A DNA stretch of 64,000 bases from Rhodococcus sp. Leaf247 (lineage in GTDB: Bacteria > Actinomycetota > Actinomycetes > Mycobacteriales > Mycobacteriaceae), in the NCBI RefSeq assembly GCF_001426185.1, contig NZ_LMRP01000001.1:483-64482 (forward strand), in the 5' to 3' direction. Under the pieces are notes generated by a model. It did no database searches. It saw only the letters and a program-made list of their open reading frames with translations, and was not told where the DNA came from. How positions within the stretch are numbered: position 1 is the first letter of the stretch; each line of letters begins with the position of its first letter. Positions 20,676 through 29,195 of this stretch are shown one piece after another. The position numbers and the translations under genes are program-made.

Positions 20676-20764
20676 TGAACAAGAATAACACCACGACCTC
20701 TCACACACCGAATCGGTGCGACGCGGGTCGATCGCTGTCGGAGCGCCGTGGCATCGTTTCGGAC

Positions 20765-21127
20765 ATGACCACGCACGACGATGCAGCAGAGTCCGGCCGC
20801 GAGCCCGACGTTCGAGAATTGGCCGAGGTTCCCGCGGTGGAGGTGATCAGCAGGGCGGCAGTGATGTTGATGAGCTCGGCGGCCGAGAAGCTGGGCCTGT
20901 CCGACGCCGATCCGTCCAGCAGCCCCCACCTCGACCTCGACGAAGCACGCCGCGTGATCACGGCACTGGCCGGACTCGTGACGGCATCCGTCGAATACCT
21001 GGGCCCGCACGCGGGACCGATCCGCGAGGGTCTGCAGGCACTGCAGAAGGCGTTCCGCGAGCAGTCCGCACACCCCGATGCGCCCGGCGCCGGGCCCGGC
21101 GAGAAGTACACCGGGCCCGTCTACTGA
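20765..21127 (+). CDS. DUF1844 domain-containing protein
   Basis: A 120-aa protein of unknown function found across actinobacteria and beyond. The DUF1844 core runs from [21 protein letters not shown] through [18 protein letters not shown] to [16 protein letters not shown]. It is predicted to be helical with no signal peptide. It is divergent from infC and convergent with uvrA, with a 7-bp gap. The ATG at 20765 starts the family sequence. A TTG at 20675 in the same frame would add 30 low-complexity residues and is less likely. Confidence 0.85.
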   Translation: MTTHDDAAESGREPDVRELAEVPAVEVISRAAVMLMSSAAEKLGLSDADPSSSPHLDLDEARRVITALAGLVTASVEYLGPHAGPIREGLQALQKAFREQSAHPDAPGAGPGEKYTGPVY

Positions 21128-21134
21128 CGGAACG

Positions 21135-24053
21135 TCAGGACACCGCCACCGGCTTCCGCCGTCGGGCCCGCTTCGCGGGGACCGGCGGGGCGGTGGCCGC
21201 CTGCAAGGACTCCTGCAAGAACTTGCCGGTGTAGCTCTCCGCCACGCCGGCGATCTGTTCCGGTGTTCCCTCGGCGACCATCGTGCCGCCGCCCGATCCA
21301 CCCTCGGGGCCCATGTCGATGACCCAGTCCGACGTCTTGATCACGTCGAGGTTGTGCTCGATGACGATGACGGTGTTGCCCTTGTCCACCAGACCGTTGA
21401 TCACCAGCAGCAGTTTGCGGATGTCCTCGAAATGCAGTCCGGTGGTCGGTTCGTCGAGGATGTAGACAGTGCGGCCCATCGACCGCTTCTGCAGCTCCGC
21501 AGCCAACTTCACCCGCTGTGCTTCACCGCCGGACAGCGTGGTCGCCGGCTGCCCCAACCGCACGTACCCCAGCCCTACCTCGTTCAGAGTCTTCAGGTAG
21601 CGGTGGATGGACGTGATCGGTTCGAAGAAGTCGGCGGCTTCCTCGATGGGCATGTCGAGAACCTCGGCGATGGTCTTGCCCTTGTAGTGCACCTCGAGAG
21701 TTTCCCGGTTGTAGCGCGCACCGTTGCAGACCTCGCACGGCACGTACACGTCGGGTAGGAAGTTCATCTCGATCTTCAGAGTGCCGTCGCCGGAGCACGC
21801 TTCGCAGCGGCCACCCTTGACGTTGAAGGAGAACCGTCCCGGCTGGTAGCCGCGGATCTTCGCCTCGGTCGTCGCGGCGAACAAGGTCCGGATCTTGTCG
21901 AAGACACCGGTGTACGTCGCCGCGTTGGATCGCGGTGTGCGACCGATGGGCGACTGATCGACGCGCACCAACTTGTCCAGCTGGTCCAGCCCGTTAACAC
22001 GGGTGTGACGGCCGGGGACCTGACGGGCACCGTTGAGCTTGTTGGCCATGACGGTTGCCAGGATGTCGTTGACCAGCGTCGACTTGCCCGAGCCCGAGAC
22101 GCCGGTCACCGAGGTGAGCACTCCCAACGGGAAACTGACGTCGATGTCCTGCAGGTTGTGCTCGCGGGCACCGATCACGGAGACCTTGCGCTTGGGATCG
22201 ATCCGACGACGGACCTCCGGGACCTCGATGGCCGAACGACCGGACAGATACGCGCCGGTGAGGCTCTCCGGGTTGGTGAGAAGCGCCTCGTACGTACCGC
22301 TGTGCACGACGCGACCACCGCGCTCACCGGCGAGCGGGCCGATGTCGACCACCCAGTCGGACGTCCTGATGGTGTCCTCGTCGTGCTCGACGACGATGAG
22401 CGTGTTGCCCAGATTGCGAAGCCTGGTCAGGGTGTCGATGAGACGGCGGTTGTCGCGTTGATGCAGACCGATGGACGGCTCGTCGAGCACGTACAGAACG
22501 CCGACCAGACCGCTGCCGATCTGCGTGGCCAGGCGGATGCGCTGAGCTTCTCCACCGGACAGCGTTCCTGCGGCTCTCGACAGCGTGAGGTACTCGAGTC
22601 CGACGTCGAGCAGGAACCCCAGCCGGGCCTGGATCTCCTTGAGCACCTGGCCGGCAATGGCCTCCTCACGCGGACCGAGCGTGAGCGTGTTGAGGAAGTT
22701 CGAGCACTCCGAGATCGAGAGCGCGCAGACGTCGGCGATCGACTTGTCGCCGAAGTCCCCGGCGGCGATGGTGACCGACAGGATCTCCGGACGGAGGCGA
22801 GCACCCTGGCAGACCGGGCAGTCGACCTCGCGCATGTACCCGTCGTAGCGTTCCTTCATCTGCTCGGACTCGGTCTGGTCCATCCGGCGATGCAGGAACG
22901 GCATCACGCCCTCGAACTCGGCGTAGTACGAGCGAGTGCGGCCGTACCGATTCTTGTAGCGGACGTGTACCTGATGCTCACTGCCGTCGAGGACAGCTCG
23001 CTTGACCTTGGCGGGCAGCTTGCGCCACGGCATGTCGATGTCGAAGCCCATCGCGTCGGCGAGCCCGGACAGCAGCCGGCCGAAGTACTCGGACGTCTGA
23101 CCCATCGACCACGGTGCGATCGCACCGTCGGCGAGGCTCAGATCCGGGTCCGGGACGACCAGCTCCGGGTCGACTTCCTTGCGGATTCCGAGACCGACGC
23201 ACTCGGGGCAGGCGCCGTACGGAGAGTTGAACGAGAACGCACGGGGTTCGAGCTCGTCCACCGAGAGCGGATGTCCGTTGGGGCAGGCGAGACGCTCCGA
23301 GAAGCGGCGCTCACGGTCGGGCGCGTTCTCCTCGCGGTCGACGAAGTCCAGGACCAGGATGCCGTCGGCGAGCCGTAGAGCCGTCTCCACCGAGTCGGTG
23401 AGGCGCTGCTTGGACGACGCCTTGACCGTGAGGCGATCCACCACGACCTCGATGTCGTGCTTGTCCTGCTTCTTGAGCTTGGGCGGATCGGTGAGCTGGT
23501 GGACCGTGCCGTCCACGCGGATCCTCGAGTAGCCCTGTGTGTTCAGCTGCTCGAACAGGTCGACGAACTCACCCTTGCGGGTACGCACGACGGGCGCGAG
23601 GACCTGGAAGCGGATGCCCTCCTCCATCGCCAGCACCTGGTCGACGATCTGCTGGGGCGACTGCTTGGCGATGCGCTCGCCGCACTGCGGGCAATGGGCG
23701 GTGCCGGCACGCGCGTACAACAGTCGCAGATAGTCGTACACCTCGGTGATGGTTCCCACGGTCGAGCGCGGGTTGCGGTTGGTCGACTTCTGGTCGATGG
23801 ACACCGCCGGGGACAGACCCTCGATGAAGTCCACGTCCGGCTTGTCCATCTGGCCGAGGAACTGCCGCGCGTACGCCGACAGCGACTCGACGTAGCGCCG
23901 CTGCCCCTCCGCGAAGATGGTGTCGAACGCGAGACTCGACTTGCCCGATCCGGACAGACCGGTGAACACGATGAGACTGTCCCGAGGGAGGTCGATGTCG
24001 ACGCCCTTGAGATTGTGTTCACGCGCGCCCTGCACTACCAGGCGATCCGCCAC
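21135..24053 (-). CDS. uvrA: Excinuclease ABC subunit UvrA
   Basis: DNA-damage recognition ATPase of nucleotide excision repair. The 972-aa protein has two ABC ATPase halves: Walker [11 protein letters not shown] at about 31-40 and a second [10 protein letters not shown] in the C-terminal half. LSGGEAQR signatures occur in both. Zinc-binding CxxC pairs include CPQCGE, CPVCQG and CEACSG/CEVCNG. The GTG at 24051-24053 has AAAGGA upstream. A damage-type promoter motif lies about 145 bp upstream and a 22-bp perfect palindrome lies in the leader. Confidence 0.98.
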   Translation of the reverse strand: MADRLVVQGAREHNLKGVDIDLPRDSLIVFTGLSGSGKSSLAFDTIFAEGQRRYVESLSAYARQFLGQMDKPDVDFIEGLSPAVSIDQKSTNRNPRSTVGTITEVYDYLRLLYARAGTAHCPQCGERIAKQSPQQIVDQVLAMEEGIRFQVLAPVVRTRKGEFVDLFEQLNTQGYSRIRVDGTVHQLTDPPKLKKQDKHDIEVVVDRLTVKASSKQRLTDSVETALRLADGILVLDFVDREENAPDRERRFSERLACPNGHPLSVDELEPRAFSFNSPYGACPECVGLGIRKEVDPELVVPDPDLSLADGAIAPWSMGQTSEYFGRLLSGLADAMGFDIDMPWRKLPAKVKRAVLDGSEHQVHVRYKNRYGRTRSYYAEFEGVMPFLHRRMDQTESEQMKERYDGYMREVDCPVCQGARLRPEILSVTIAAGDFGDKSIADVCALSISECSNFLNTLTLGPREEAIAGQVLKEIQARLGFLLDVGLEYLTLSRAAGTLSGGEAQRIRLATQIGSGLVGVLYVLDEPSIGLHQRDNRRLIDTLTRLRNLGNTLIVVEHDEDTIRTSDWVVDIGPLAGERGGRVVHSGTYEALLTNPESLTGAYLSGRSAIEVPEVRRRIDPKRKVSVIGAREHNLQDIDVSFPLGVLTSVTGVSGSGKSTLVNDILATVMANKLNGARQVPGRHTRVNGLDQLDKLVRVDQSPIGRTPRSNAATYTGVFDKIRTLFAATTEAKIRGYQPGRFSFNVKGGRCEACSGDGTLKIEMNFLPDVYVPCEVCNGARYNRETLEVHYKGKTIAEVLDMPIEEAADFFEPITSIHRYLKTLNEVGLGYVRLGQPATTLSGGEAQRVKLAAELQKRSMGRTVYILDEPTTGLHFEDIRKLLLVINGLVDKGNTVIVIEHNLDVIKTSDWVIDMGPEGGSGGGTMVAEGTPEQIAGVAESYTGKFLQESLQAATAPPVPAKRARRRKPVAVS

Positions 24054-24071
24054 GGTTGTCCTTTCCTGGTG

Positions 24072-24093
24072 TCACGACCCGATCGGGTCGTGA
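24072..24093 (-). repeat. 22-bp perfect palindrome in the uvrA leader
   Basis: TCACGACCC-GATC-GGGTCGTGA, with arms of 9 bp around a self-complementary centre, begins 18 bp upstream of the uvrA start. In the mRNA it would form a hairpin close to the ribosome binding site. As DNA it could be an operator. It does not match the LexA box. A second small dyad, GTGAAC-N6-GTTCAC, abuts it at 24090-24107. Confidence 0.5.
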
Positions 24094-24195
24094 ACTCGTC
24101 TGTTCACTCTTGTCGGACGTGTTCCGGCGCCGCCGAGAACTCGTGCCCACACACGGTGCGTGTGTTCACGGAGTTCGTACAAGACGGGCTACACG

Positions 24196-24218
24196 ACCAT
24201 ATGCCGCACCACCGACAG
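24196..24218 (-). promoter_or_regulatory. PafBC/RecA-NDp-type promoter of uvrA
   Basis: On the minus strand, CTGTCGGTG (24210-24218), eight bases, then TATGGT (24196-24201). The mycobacterial RecA-independent damage promoter consensus is TTGTCRGTG-N8-TANNNT. This site matches 8 of 9 upstream positions, the exact spacing and the full -10 pattern. Transcription would begin around 24189, giving a leader of about 135 nt. Confidence 0.65.
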
Positions 24219-24262
24219 GTTCGGACCGTCGCGGCGTCCGCGCTCGACCGGTGAGGCGTGGG

Positions 24263-24268
24263 TAATCT
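24263..24268 (+). promoter_or_regulatory. -10 element for leaderless metallo-hydrolase mRNA
   Basis: TAATCT ends six bases before the ATG at 24275, and no Shine-Dalgarno precedes that ATG. The predicted transcription start coincides with the start codon. Confidence 0.45.
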
Positions 24269-24274
24269 CACCTC

Positions 24275-24964
24275 ATGGACTCTGCCGCACCGACCATCTC
24301 CGACGACTACACCGGTGAGGTGACCGCCGGAACGGGGTCGCAACGTCGCACGCTGTCACACGCGAGCATCGTCAAGACCTCGGTGGGCCCGATGGACAAC
24401 AACGCCTATCTCGTCGTTTGTTCCTCGACCGGCAAGTCGTTGCTCATCGACGCCGCCAACGAGGCCGACACACTGCGGTCGATCGTGACGGCCGTCGCTC
24501 CCGACGTGTCGATGATCGTCACCACCCACCAGCACTTCGACCATTGGCAGGCCCTGGCGGAGGTCGCCTCGGCTACGGACGCGCCGTCCGCGGCTCATCC
24601 TCTCGACGCCGAACCTCTCCCCGTTCCGCCCACCCGCCTGCTCGAGGACGGCGATTCCGTCGAGGTCGGCGACGTCTCACTCGACATCATCCACCTCCGC
24701 GGGCACACCCCGGGATCGATCGCCCTGGCGTTGACCGACCCAGCCGACGGCCGCGTCCATCTGTTCACCGGGGACTCGTTGTTCCCCGGCGGTGTCGGAA
24801 AGACGGACGGGGACGCGAACTTCGCCTCGCTTCTCGACGACGTCGAGTCCCGGATCTTCGGCCGGTACGACGACAACACGGTCGTCTATCCCGGTCACGG
24901 CAAGGACACCACGCTCGGGGTCGAACGCCCGCACCTGCACGAATGGCGAGAGCGCGGCTGGTGA
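24275..24964 (+). CDS. MBL-fold metallo-hydrolase (glyoxalase II-like)
   Basis: A 229-aa metallo-beta-lactamase-fold hydrolase. The metal-binding motif THQHFDHW gives His85, His87, Asp89 and His90. Further ligands are in LRGHTPGS, GDSLFPGGVGKTD and YPGHGKDT near the C-terminus. The last two resemble hydroxyacylglutathione hydrolases and persulfide dioxygenases, so a thioester or sulfur substrate is possible but unproven. It is divergent from uvrA, the same pairing as Rv1637c/uvrA in M. tuberculosis. There is no signal peptide. Confidence 0.9.
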   Translation: MDSAAPTISDDYTGEVTAGTGSQRRTLSHASIVKTSVGPMDNNAYLVVCSSTGKSLLIDAANEADTLRSIVTAVAPDVSMIVTTHQHFDHWQALAEVASATDAPSAAHPLDAEPLPVPPTRLLEDGDSVEVGDVSLDIIHLRGHTPGSIALALTDPADGRVHLFTGDSLFPGGVGKTDGDANFASLLDDVESRIFGRYDDNTVVYPGHGKDTTLGVERPHLHEWRERGW

Positions 24965-25097
24965 CCCGTCACAACGGATGCCGGTCGGCACGTCGACCGG
25001 ATTCAAGCCATGGCCGCAGGGGTATGGATACAGTTCGACCTCGGGTGCGGTGCGCCCGAGTACTTGTTCAGACCACAGCCGCAACGCAGGAGGCTCA

Positions 25098-26120
25098 GTG
25101 ATTGTCCGCCGGATCGCCCGACCGATGCTCGCATCGATATTCATCGCAGGAGGCGTGGATGCACTGCGCAACCCCGCCGGAAGGGCCCAGGCCGCGAAGC
25201 CACTCATCGAGAAGAGCCAGGACGCTCTTCCCGACGAGGTGACGCAGAACGTTCCCACCGACCCCGAGACCCTGGTGAAGATCAACGCCGGGGTGCAGAT
25301 CGGCGGAGGGCTGCTGCTCGCGACCGGTCGCGCACCGCGCCTCGCGTCGACCGTGCTCGCCGGCAGCCTCGTTCCCACGACCCTCGCGGGCCACTCGTTC
25401 TGGAACGAGACGGACCCGGCGGCCAAGGCGCTGCAGCGCACGCAGTTCATCAAGAACGTCAGCCTCCTCGGCGGCCTGCTCATCGCAGCCGTCGACACCG
25501 AGGGCAAGCCCTCCGTCGCATGGCGCGGCCGCAAGGCGGCCAAGCAGGCCAAGATCGCCGTTGCCGGCGCCCTGCCCCTGGTCTCCTCATCGGACAGCAC
25601 CGAGACACTCGCCCACGCCGGCGAGCGCGCGAAGGAACTGGCCGGCGTTGCCGCCGAGCGGGCACAGCCCCTCGTGGAGATCGCGTCGCAGCGTGGATCC
25701 GAGCTGGCGGAGGTCGCGCAGGATCGCGGCGGCAAGCTGGCCGAACTGGCCAAGGAGCGCAGCTCCAAGTGGGCCGATCTGGCGGCCGCACGCGCGTCGG
25801 AGTTCGCCGACGTCGCCCAGGATCGCGGAAGCAAGTATGCCGAGATCGCTGCGGCACGCGGTGCGGAACTGGCCGAGAAGGCCAAGAGCGACGGAAGCGA
25901 CCTCGTCGACAAGTACGGCAAGAAGGCTCGTAAGCAGGCCAAGAAGTCGGGCAAGGACGCTCGCAAGCAGTTCGACGCCGCTCGCAAGGATTACAAGAAG
26001 CAGTACAAGGCCACCAGCAAGGACGCTCAGAAGCAGTTGCAGCAGTCCTTGAAGGACGCCGAGAAGCGCGCGAAGGCTGCGCGCTCACAGATCGAGGGCA
26101 CGGTGCATCAGTACATCTGA
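25098..26120 (+). CDS. DoxX-family membrane protein with long 11-residue-repeat tail
   Basis: The N-terminal 160 residues match the DoxX family: RRIARPMLASIFIAGGVDAL, an INAGVQIGGGLLLATGRAP helix, and further helices near 81-97 and 120-132. From residue 169 to 333 the chain is built of fifteen consecutive 11-residue units, for example ELAEVAQDRGG, KLAELAKERSS, EFADVAQDRGS and KYAEIAAARGA. The last six or seven are strongly basic, for example KQFDAARKDYK and KQYKATSKDAQ. Such 11-mer periodicity predicts a long amphipathic helix of the apolipoprotein/LEA/perilipin kind, or a right-handed coiled coil. The GTG at 25098 has AGGAGG four bases upstream. The function is unknown. Membrane or lipid-surface binding is inference. 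Confidence 0.8.
   Translation: MIVRRIARPMLASIFIAGGVDALRNPAGRAQAAKPLIEKSQDALPDEVTQNVPTDPETLVKINAGVQIGGGLLLATGRAPRLASTVLAGSLVPTTLAGHSFWNETDPAAKALQRTQFIKNVSLLGGLLIAAVDTEGKPSVAWRGRKAAKQAKIAVAGALPLVSSSDSTETLAHAGERAKELAGVAAERAQPLVEIASQRGSELAEVAQDRGGKLAELAKERSSKWADLAAARASEFADVAQDRGSKYAEIAAARGAELAEKAKSDGSDLVDKYGKKARKQAKKSGKDARKQFDAARKDYKKQYKATSKDAQKQLQQSLKDAEKRAKAARSQIEGTVHQYI
25602..26096 (+). repeat. Fifteen degenerate 33-bp units encoding 11-mer repeats
   Basis: The DNA is divided into 33-bp periods encoding the repeat tail of the DoxX-family protein (residues 169-333). The units are conserved at the protein level (E/K-L/F/Y-A-x-V/L/I-A-x-x-R-x-x) more than at the DNA level. This suggests an old, selected repeat rather than a recent slippage array. 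Confidence 0.75.
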
Positions 26121-26134
26121 TCCACAGTTCGGCG

Positions 26135-26176
26135 CAACGGCCGGTGTACCCGAGGACTCGGGTACACCGGCCGTTG
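26135..26176 (+). terminator. Strong terminator hairpin after the DoxX gene
   Basis: A perfect 19-bp stem with a GGAC loop: CAACGGCCGGTGTACCCGA (26135-26153) and its complement (26158-26176). It starts 15 bp after the stop codon. There is no T-tract, as is common for actinobacterial terminators. Its 3' arm overlaps the upstream end of the helD promoter. Confidence 0.75.
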
Positions 26177-26196
26177 TCGTCGGATGCCCGTAGACT
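26174..26196 (+). promoter_or_regulatory. Possible damage-type promoter of helD
   Basis: TTGTCGTCG (26174-26182), eight bases, then TAGACT (26191-26196). It matches the mycobacterial TTGTCRGTG-N8-TANNNT motif at 7 of 9 upstream bases, with exact spacing and a full -10. The rifamycin-associated element sequence known for helR genes is not present. Confidence 0.45.
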
Positions 26197-26271
26197 TTTC
26201 TGGCGCTTCGATGCACCTTCTCGACGCGTGACAGTCCGCTTCACCCGCCCCACTCTCGCTCAGGAGAACAT

Positions 26272-28557
26272 GTGCCGGATCAGGGCACCTCGACACACGC
26301 GCAGGACACCGACCTCGACGTGGAACAGCAGCGCGTCACACTGCTCTACGACCGCCTCGACGCTCTCCGCGACTACGCGAAGAACCGGTTGAGTGCGGTA
26401 CTGCTGCAGACCGGTGGGACACCGCAGGCCCGCAGCGAACGTGAATCGTTCTCCGCCCTCTACAACGACGACATCGCGAAGTACGACGCCTCCGAGAACG
26501 GCCTCTGCTTCGGCCGTATCGACGTCGAAGACGACGCATCGCGGTACATCGGTCGCGTCGGCATCCTCGACGAGGACAACGACTACGAGTCCCTGCTCTA
26601 CGACTGGCGTGCGCCGATGGCCCGCCCGTTCTATCTCGCGACACCCGCCGCTCCCGAAGGGGTCGTCCGCCGACGCCACATCAGGACTCGGAGCCGCCGC
26701 GTGACGGGCGTTGCGGACGAGTACCTCGACCTCACCACCGCGCAGCGGGCCGGCGTCGACACCGGGTCCGACGGAGTCGCCGGTGAGAGCGCGTTGCTGG
26801 CAGCGTTGAACGCTGCCCGGACCGGTCAGATGAACGACATCGTCGAGACGATCCAGCGCGAGCAGGACGACATCATCCGGTCCACGCACCGGAGCGTGCT
26901 GGTGGTGCAGGGCGGACCCGGTACGGGCAAGACCGCGGTGGCGCTGCATCGAGCGGCCTACCTGCTGTACACGTACCGCCAGCAGCTGGACAAGAGCGGC
27001 GTGCTGATCATCGGGCCCAACAGCACGTTCCTCGACTACATCGGGCAGGTACTTCCCTCGCTGGGTGAGACCGGCGTCCTGCTCTCCACCATCGGTGATC
27101 TGTACCCGGGCATCGACTCGAGCCGGGAGGACACGGCTCGTGCAGCCGAGCTCAAGGGCTCGCTGACGATCGTCGATGTCCTGACCGCCGCTGTGCGCGA
27201 TCGTCAGGAGCTCCCCGCGGAGCCGCTCCACGTCGACTTCGACACGTACACGCTGCGCATCGACAAGAAGATGGCGACACGGGCCCGAGGTCGCGCACGG
27301 TCGTCCCGGCGACCTCACAACCTGGCTCGCCCCATCTTCGTCTCGACCATGGTCGACCTGCTGGCCGACCAGTTCGCCGCGATCGTCGGCGGCGACGTAC
27401 TCGACGGGTCCAATCTGCTCAGCCGCGACGACATCGCCGACATCCGTGACGAGATGCGTGAGAACACAGAGCTGATGGCCGCGGTGGGAGGGCTGTGGCC
27501 GGAGCTGACCGCCCAGGACGTCCTGGCCGGTCTTCTCGCATCACCCGAACGATTGAGGACGGCAGCGCCTCGACTCTCGCCCGACGATCGAGCCGCGCTC
27601 GAGCGATCGGACGACGGTCGGTTCAGCGCTGCGGACGCACCACTGCTGGACGAGCTGGCGGAATTGCTCGGTATCGACGACGCGGCGGAGCGTGAACGGG
27701 AGCAGAAGAAGTGGCGCGCCCAGATCGAGGATGCGCAGGGCGCACTGGACATCTTGACGGGCTCTGCCCCGCAGGATCTCGAGGACGAGCTCGACCCGGA
27801 GATCCTGATGGCGTACGACCTCATCGATGCGGATCGACTGGCGCAGCGACAAGGTCACGGTCGGCGCCTCACCGCGGCGGAACGTGCCGCGGGCGACCGG
27901 ACGTGGACCTACGGACACGTGATCGTCGACGAGGCGCAGGAGCTCTCCGAGATGGCGTGGCGAATGGTGATGCGCCGCATACCCAATCGATGGATGACCT
28001 TGGTGGGCGACGTCGCGCAGACGGGCGATCCCGCGGGAGCGTCGTCCTGGCAGGACGTCCTGGGTCCGTACGTCGCGCAGCGATGGAAACTCTCCGAGCT
28101 GACGGTGAACTATCGCACCCCGGCCGCGATCATGGAGATTGCTCACCGTGTGCTCGCGGAGCTGGATCCGACTGCGTCCATCCCCAGATCGGTACGCGAC
28201 AACGGTGAGATCCCCCGCGCTGATCACGTCGCGGACAAGGATGTTCCCGCGGCTGTGCAACGACGGGTCGACGTCCATCCGCGACCGGGCATGTCCGCGG
28301 TGCTCGCGCCGGCGGAGCTGGTGCCGTCTCTCTCACATCTGGAATCGGAGTCGGTGCGCGTGTCGACGGTCCGAGATGCGAAAGGCCTCGAGTTCGACTC
28401 GGTGCTGCTGGTCGAACCGGCGCGCATCGTCTCGGAGTCGTCTCGCGGTCTGAACGACCTGTACGTCGCGCTCACCCGCGCGACTCAGCGCCTGGACATC
28501 GTCCACAGTTCGCCGCTACCCACCGTGCTCGGGCCCATCACCACGTTCGACCAGTGA
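26272..28557 (+). CDS. HelD-like RNA polymerase-associated helicase (UvrD/Rep superfamily)
   Basis: A 761-aa superfamily I motor protein of the HelD/HelR type, which recycles or displaces stalled RNA polymerase. The N-terminal coiled-coil region is followed by the HelD-specific GRIDVEDD-YIGRVGI and YDWRAPMARPFY segments. Walker A is GGPGTGKTAVALH (about residues 214-226), Walker B-like IVDEAQELSEM comes later, and GDVAQTGDPAG, ELTVNYRTP and KGLEFDSV/YVALTRATQRL are helicase motifs. Some actinobacterial members give rifampicin tolerance. Nothing here proves that. The GTG at 26272 has AGGAGA upstream. Confidence 0.88.
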   Translation: MPDQGTSTHAQDTDLDVEQQRVTLLYDRLDALRDYAKNRLSAVLLQTGGTPQARSERESFSALYNDDIAKYDASENGLCFGRIDVEDDASRYIGRVGILDEDNDYESLLYDWRAPMARPFYLATPAAPEGVVRRRHIRTRSRRVTGVADEYLDLTTAQRAGVDTGSDGVAGESALLAALNAARTGQMNDIVETIQREQDDIIRSTHRSVLVVQGGPGTGKTAVALHRAAYLLYTYRQQLDKSGVLIIGPNSTFLDYIGQVLPSLGETGVLLSTIGDLYPGIDSSREDTARAAELKGSLTIVDVLTAAVRDRQELPAEPLHVDFDTYTLRIDKKMATRARGRARSSRRPHNLARPIFVSTMVDLLADQFAAIVGGDVLDGSNLLSRDDIADIRDEMRENTELMAAVGGLWPELTAQDVLAGLLASPERLRTAAPRLSPDDRAALERSDDGRFSAADAPLLDELAELLGIDDAAEREREQKKWRAQIEDAQGALDILTGSAPQDLEDELDPEILMAYDLIDADRLAQRQGHGRRLTAAERAAGDRTWTYGHVIVDEAQELSEMAWRMVMRRIPNRWMTLVGDVAQTGDPAGASSWQDVLGPYVAQRWKLSELTVNYRTPAAIMEIAHRVLAELDPTASIPRSVRDNGEIPRADHVADKDVPAAVQRRVDVHPRPGMSAVLAPAELVPSLSHLESESVRVSTVRDAKGLEFDSVLLVEPARIVSESSRGLNDLYVALTRATQRLDIVHSSPLPTVLGPITTFDQ

Positions 28558-28596
28558 GCCGTTCACTGTGCGACCTACTCGCACAGTGAACGGCTC
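28556..28596. terminator. Bidirectional terminator between helD and usp
   Basis: A perfect 18-bp inverted repeat, GAGCCGTTCACTGTGCGA (28556-28573) and its complement (28579-28596), with loop CCTAC. It overlaps the helD stop codon and precedes the end of the convergent usp gene by 20 bp, so it can serve both. Confidence 0.75.
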
Positions 28597-28615
28597 CAAG
28601 GGGCTTCGACCGTGA

Positions 28616-29068
28616 TCAGTGCGTGGTGTGGACGATCAGGACGTCGCAGCGCGCCTTACGCGCGGCGTCCGAGGGCACCGAGCCGAGCAGCCGACCTGTC
28701 AGCGAGTTGAGTCCCCGGTTGCCCACCACGAGCAGGTCGGCCTTCACCTCGCCGACCAGTTCGAGCAGCGAGTCGACAGGATTGCCGACCACCGGGCGCT
28801 CCTCGATGGAGGACGCTCCGGCAGCGACGGCGCGTTCCTTCGCGGTACGCAGAATCTCCTGCGTCGGAGCGGATCCCGTGATCTGGTAGGCATCCTCCTT
28901 CAACGCATCCGCATCCTGCGAGGACGACTTCGAGTCCGCAGGGTAGTAGGCACAAGCGATGTAGAGCGTCGCGTCGGAATCCCCCGCCAGCGCTGCTGCT
29001 TTCTCGACGGCCCGCAGTGACGAATCGGATCCATCGGTTCCGACGACGACGTTGCGGTAAGCGCTCAT
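28616..29068 (-). CDS. Universal stress protein (UspA family)
   Basis: A 150-aa single-domain Usp. It starts with the beta-strand plus Asp/Gly motif VVVGTDGSDSS and ends with the ATP-binding signature G-2x-G-9x-G-S (GNRGLNSLTGRLLGS, about residues 119-133), followed by CDVLIVHT. It is therefore of the ATP-binding class. The ATG at 29066-29068 has GGAGGA upstream. It is a single-gene unit, convergent with helD and divergent from the ABC-hydrolase gene. Confidence 0.93.
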   Translation of the reverse strand: MSAYRNVVVGTDGSDSSLRAVEKAAALAGDSDATLYIACAYYPADSKSSSQDADALKEDAYQITGSAPTQEILRTAKERAVAAGASSIEERPVVGNPVDSLLELVGEVKADLLVVGNRGLNSLTGRLLGSVPSDAARKARCDVLIVHTTH

Positions 29069-29195
29069 ACATTCCTCCAGTAGTCATGTCCCGACTGTGA
29101 TCGGGGGTCGATTCGAGACATTAGTCGCAGCGGGTACCGACCGACGCAGCTTCCGGCCGAAAGCACGTGTCGTCACCCTCGCCTACATTGAACGA

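Noticed and set aside
20282..21301. In-frame open extension upstream of infC, potentially making a 559-aa protein
   Set aside because: It has no ribosome binding site near an upstream start, runs through hairpins and antisense to the DUF1844 gene, and lacks family similarity. ATC with AGGAGG explains the infC start.
24072..24107. LexA-type SOS box near uvrA
   Set aside because: The dyad GAAC-N6-GTTC has six central bases, whereas the actinobacterial SOS box needs four (CGAAC-N4-GTTCG). The palindrome beside it is also unrelated to LexA.
26120..26272. Rifamycin-associated element upstream of helD
   Set aside because: The known element, GGGGCTTGCGGCAAGCCCC, was looked for and not found, so rifamycin control is not claimed.
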